DNA of 8,299 nt from Eubacterium sp. (GTDB lineage: Bacteria; Bacillota; Clostridia; Lachnospirales; Lachnospiraceae), in the NCBI GenBank assembly GCA_003520145.1, contig DOVJ01000083.1:1-8299 (forward strand), given 5' to 3'. Made by a program: the position numbers and the translations under genes. The notes under the pieces were generated by a model. The model made no database searches, was not told the DNA's origin, and saw nothing but the letters and a program-made list of their open reading frames with translations. Shown here in pieces: positions 5,672 through 8,299 of this stretch. Each line of letters begins with the position of its first letter. Position 1 is the first letter of the stretch.

Positions 5672-6634
5672 TTATCCTTCCTGTTCTTCCTTGATCAGTT
5701 CCTTCTTGAACTCATCATCGGGTATCTGTCTTATGACGCTATAGAGCTTCGCCTCACTCACAAGCTTCACTATCGAAGCCTCGTCAAGACCTCTGCTCTC
5801 AAGATAGAATCGGGTATCATCCTCAATCTTACCTATACTGTCTCCATGCTCGCCCTTAACATCCTCTTCTGTACACAGGATCGTAGGAACACTCTTGTTC
5901 TTAACGCCCTGGTCTATGAGGATGACGCTTTCGTTCTCCGCTGCCTCGCTGCCCTTACAGCCTCTTATGAAGTCTATAGTACCGCGAAATGTTTTCTCAG
6001 AAGCATCTTTCATGACACCGCCTACGTCTAAGTTAGATATAGACTTCTTGCCATAATGCTCAGTGAGATAATTAAGATCGAGTTTCTCACTGCCGCATGT
6101 TATATAGCCGACCTTAGCATCATACTGACTCTTATAACCTTCAAGCACAACCTTGCTTCCGTAGGTAACCTTCTCGCCGCCCATAAACAGGTCATATGCA
6201 TGTATCTGAGCGCTATCTCCTGCCTTAGCTGCAAAGCCTATATAAGCCTTGCCTACATTCTCTACCTTCTTAATAATGTTAAGTGTAGCATAATCCTCAA
6301 GTTCCGCGCATATAAGCACATAGGCATTATCCTCAGAATTCTTCACATCCACGATAAGATCAAGCTTAGAATTCTTAGACTGCTTCACATCTATATAGTG
6401 AAATCCACCTGCTATATCAAGTCTCTTTCTCTCTTTATTGCCATCTGTAACAACTATATCTAAAGCCTTACTTCTTGCTGCCACATATCTGTCAAAGCCT
6501 TCTCCGGCACCGCTTGTAAGCTTTGGTAAAGCCTCAGAAACAACAGGACTCTCGATGATCTCCATATCAGTATCATTGATCTTAAGCCAGCTGTTAGTAA
6601 TGGCTTTCATTCTATTAATCTTAATACTTTCCAT
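5672..6634 (-). CDS. sufD: SufD, Fe-S cluster scaffold subunit (short clostridial form)
   Basis: A 320-residue beta-helix scaffold protein, markedly shorter than E. coli SufD (about 420 residues) but of the length common in Clostridia. The C-terminal SufBD core is clear: GEHGDSIGKIEDDTRFYLESRGL (261-283), in which H263 aligns with the histidine implicated in cluster assembly at the SufB-SufD interface (H360 in E. coli). The position two before it, a cysteine in the E. coli CxH motif as I recall it, is glycine here. SufD pairs with SufB and with SufC dimers. Its ATG shares one base with the sufB stop (TAATG), a classic coupling junction. The N-terminal third is divergent and I see no extra domain in it. 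Confidence 0.92.
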   Translation of the reverse strand: MESIKINRMKAITNSWLKINDTDMEIIESPVVSEALPKLTSGAGEGFDRYVAARSKALDIVVTDGNKERKRLDIAGGFHYIDVKQSKNSKLDLIVDVKNSEDNAYVLICAELEDYATLNIIKKVENVGKAYIGFAAKAGDSAQIHAYDLFMGGEKVTYGSKVVLEGYKSQYDAKVGYITCGSEKLDLNYLTEHYGKKSISNLDVGGVMKDASEKTFRGTIDFIRGCKGSEAAENESVILIDQGVKNKSVPTILCTEEDVKGEHGDSIGKIEDDTRFYLESRGLDEASIVKLVSEAKLYSVIRQIPDDEFKKELIKEEQEG

Positions 6635-8058
6635 TAACCTATCGATCCTTTCATCTCAAGTCTGATGAGATTGTTCATCTCAAGGGCATACTCAAGCGGA
6701 AGTTCTTTCGAAACATTTTCCGCAAAACCACTTACTATAAGGGCTCTCGCGTCATCCTCGCTGACGCCCCTGCTCATGAGATAGAACACTTCATCATCAC
6801 TTATGCAGCCTATGCTCGCCTCATGTCCGATACTTGAATCCTTGTTATATATGTTCATAACAGGGATCGTATCAGAACGCGACTCCTTATCAAGCATAAG
6901 TGACTGACAGGATACAGAAACCTTACTGTTAGCAGCCTTCTCATTAACTACAACAGCGCTTCTGAATATGCTTGCGCCGTTGCCCTTAGAGATAGACCTT
7001 GTGTTGATGTAAGATGATGTATTCGGTGCATTGTGGATAGTCTTGCAACCTGTATCAAGCTCCTGTCCATCTCCGGCAAATGTTACGGAAGTGAATTCAG
7101 ACTTAGCACCCTCACCCGCAAGTACACTGGTAGGATAGAGGTACGATGTGTGCGAGCCAAAAGATCCGCTTATCCACTCTATCTTGCCGCCCTCTTCAAC
7201 CTTCGCACGCTTCGTGTTGAGGTTGTACATGTTCTTAGACCAGTTCTCTATGGTCGAATATCTGACAGTTGAGCGCTTTCCAACATATATCTCAACACAG
7301 CCCGCATGAAGATTGGCCACGTTATACTTAGGCGCTGAACACCCTTCTATGAAGTGAAGATATGCATCATCATCCACTATGATGAGTGTATGCTCAAACT
7401 GACCCGCTCCAGGAGCATTGAGTCTGAAGTAAGACTGAAGCGGTATCTCCACGCTCACTCCCTTCGGCACATATACGAAAGAACCGCCTGACCATACAGC
7501 AGCATGAAGCGCAGCAAACTTATGATCAGTCATAGGAACAAGCTTCATGAAATGATCCTTGATCATCTGCTCGTAAGGTCCATGAAGGGCGCTCTCAAGG
7601 TCAGTATATATAACTCCAAGATCAGCCACTTCCTGCTTCACGTTGTGATATACAAGCTCCGAATCATACTGTGCGCCAACACCTGCAAGCGAATCTCTCT
7701 CCGCCTGTGGAATGCCCAACTTCTCAAATGTATCCTTGATATTCTCAGGTACGTCCTTCCAGTCGTACTTCATATCAGTCTTAGGCTTTACGTAAGTAAC
7801 GATATTCTCCATATCAAGACCTTCTATGGAAGGTCCCCACTCAGGCATAGTGCTCTTATTATACACTTCAAGCCCCTTATGCCTTAATTCTCTCATCCAC
7901 TCCACATCGTTCTTTTCTTTGGATATGGTATCTATTATGTCTAAGGTTAAGCCGCTTTCAACCCTGTAAGCGTCCTTATCTTCATATCGAAAATCATATA
8001 TGTTGCGGTCTATATCCTCAACATATGTTTTCTCTTCTAATTCCTTTATCTCTGCCAT
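6634..8058 (-). CDS. sufB: SufB, Fe-S cluster scaffold core subunit
   Basis: A full-length 474-residue SufB. Hallmarks are EWMRELRHKGLEVY (53-66), SGGSFVYVPKGV (190-201), the FEHTLIIVDDDAYLHFIEGCSAP stretch (221-243), FGSHTSY (300-306), CQSLML with C384 (equivalent to E. coli C405 at the SufB-SufD interface), and GHEASIG with E413 (equivalent to E434). SufB is the site of nascent cluster formation in the SufBC2D complex. The start ATG at 8058 follows the sufC stop by 8 nt, with AGGTG as ribosome binding site. The last base of its stop codon is the first base of sufD. The N-terminal region has no cysteines, as is usual in Firmicutes SufB. Confidence 0.97.
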   Translation of the reverse strand: MAEIKELEEKTYVEDIDRNIYDFRYEDKDAYRVESGLTLDIIDTISKEKNDVEWMRELRHKGLEVYNKSTMPEWGPSIEGLDMENIVTYVKPKTDMKYDWKDVPENIKDTFEKLGIPQAERDSLAGVGAQYDSELVYHNVKQEVADLGVIYTDLESALHGPYEQMIKDHFMKLVPMTDHKFAALHAAVWSGGSFVYVPKGVSVEIPLQSYFRLNAPGAGQFEHTLIIVDDDAYLHFIEGCSAPKYNVANLHAGCVEIYVGKRSTVRYSTIENWSKNMYNLNTKRAKVEEGGKIEWISGSFGSHTSYLYPTSVLAGEGAKSEFTSVTFAGDGQELDTGCKTIHNAPNTSSYINTRSISKGNGASIFRSAVVVNEKAANSKVSVSCQSLMLDKESRSDTIPVMNIYNKDSSIGHEASIGCISDDEVFYLMSRGVSEDDARALIVSGFAENVSKELPLEYALEMNNLIRLEMKGSIG

Positions 8059-8066
8059 GCCATCAC

Positions 8067-8299
8067 CTACTCAAACTGCTTAAATCCATCACGGTTGATC
8101 TCATCGATAAGCGATGCATCACCTGTCTTGATTATCTTTCCGTCTACGAGAATATGAACCTTGTCAACCTTGAGTGCGGACAGTATAGCCGCATTATGAG
8201 TGATGATGAGAAGCGATGCGTCCTTATCCTTATGGAATTCCTGAATACCCTTAGATACGATCTTAATAGCATCTACATCAAGACCTGAGTCAGTCTCAT
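8067..8299 (-). CDS. sufC: SufC, ATPase of the SUF scaffold (C-terminal part only)
   Basis: The last 76 residues of SufC; the rest is beyond the right edge. ETDSGLDVDA at the start is the segment directly after Walker B, and the D-x-G-L-D-V-D-A wording is highly specific for SufC. The switch histidine follows in LLIITH, then HILVDGKIIKTGDASLIDEI and the C-terminal GFKQFE. SufC is an ABC-type ATPase without a membrane partner; its dimerisation on SufB and SufD opens the scaffold for cluster assembly. The Walker A and signature motifs cannot be seen. It is 8 nt upstream of sufB in the same operon, so the operon promoter lies outside the window. Confidence 0.95.
   Translation of the reverse strand, partial: ETDSGLDVDAIKIVSKGIQEFHKDKDASLLIITHNAAILSALKVDKVHILVDGKIIKTGDASLIDEINRDGFKQFE

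Noticed and set aside
8025..8288. Plus-strand open frame across the sufB/sufC junction
   Set aside because: It overlaps the SufC D-loop and switch-histidine region and the sufB start, both strongly supported on the minus strand.

Overview
The window comes from a low-to-mid G+C Firmicute, most likely a Clostridia member of Lachnospiraceae type. This is inferred from the sufC-B-D-S-U gene order with sufU as scaffold, the short SufD, strong GGAGG-type ribosome binding sites, and the protein sequences themselves. No rRNA or other species marker is present, so the genus is open. Every gene I accept is on the minus strand, so the window is best read from its right end to its left end.

Right half (8299 to about 3963): the downstream five genes of a SUF iron-sulfur cluster assembly operon. 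They are sufC (3' end only), sufB, sufD, sufS and sufU, packed with a 1-nt TAATG overlap (sufB/sufD), a 3-nt gap (sufD/sufS) and an 11-nt overlap (sufS/sufU). SufS takes sulfur from cysteine and SufU, a zinc protein, accepts it. SufB, SufC and SufD form the ATP-driven scaffold on which the cluster is built. An intrinsic terminator (3963-3989) closes the operon.

Middle (3682-4026): a 345-bp gene-free stretch. It holds the suf terminator and a roughly 181-bp block (3763-3943) made almost wholly of nested inverted repeats, bounded by the 8-bp inverted repeat TTACAGTT/AACTGTAA. Three of its four hairpin apices are GCTTCGC (GCGAAGC on the other strand), a sequence known to form an unusually stable DNA mini-hairpin. 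This is the least explained part of the window; it could be a MITE/REP-like mobile repeat or a structured RNA.

Left-centre (3681 to 420): a three-gene ABC-2 type exporter operon, one ATPase and two related six-helix permeases with large extracytoplasmic domains, translationally coupled. It ends in a strong 17-bp-stem terminator with a U6 tail. The substrate cannot be told from sequence; the layout resembles lipid or amphiphile-antibiotic exporters such as LnrLMN.

Left edge (407 to 1): a separate transcription unit with a fully consensus sigma-A promoter (TTGACA, 17 bp, TATAAT). A perfect 7-bp dyad surrounds its -10 box. The unit drives a gene, cut by the window edge, for a zinc-finger plus helix-turn-helix protein of the MqsA/Panacea-associated antitoxin type. 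The dyad is a good candidate autoregulatory operator.
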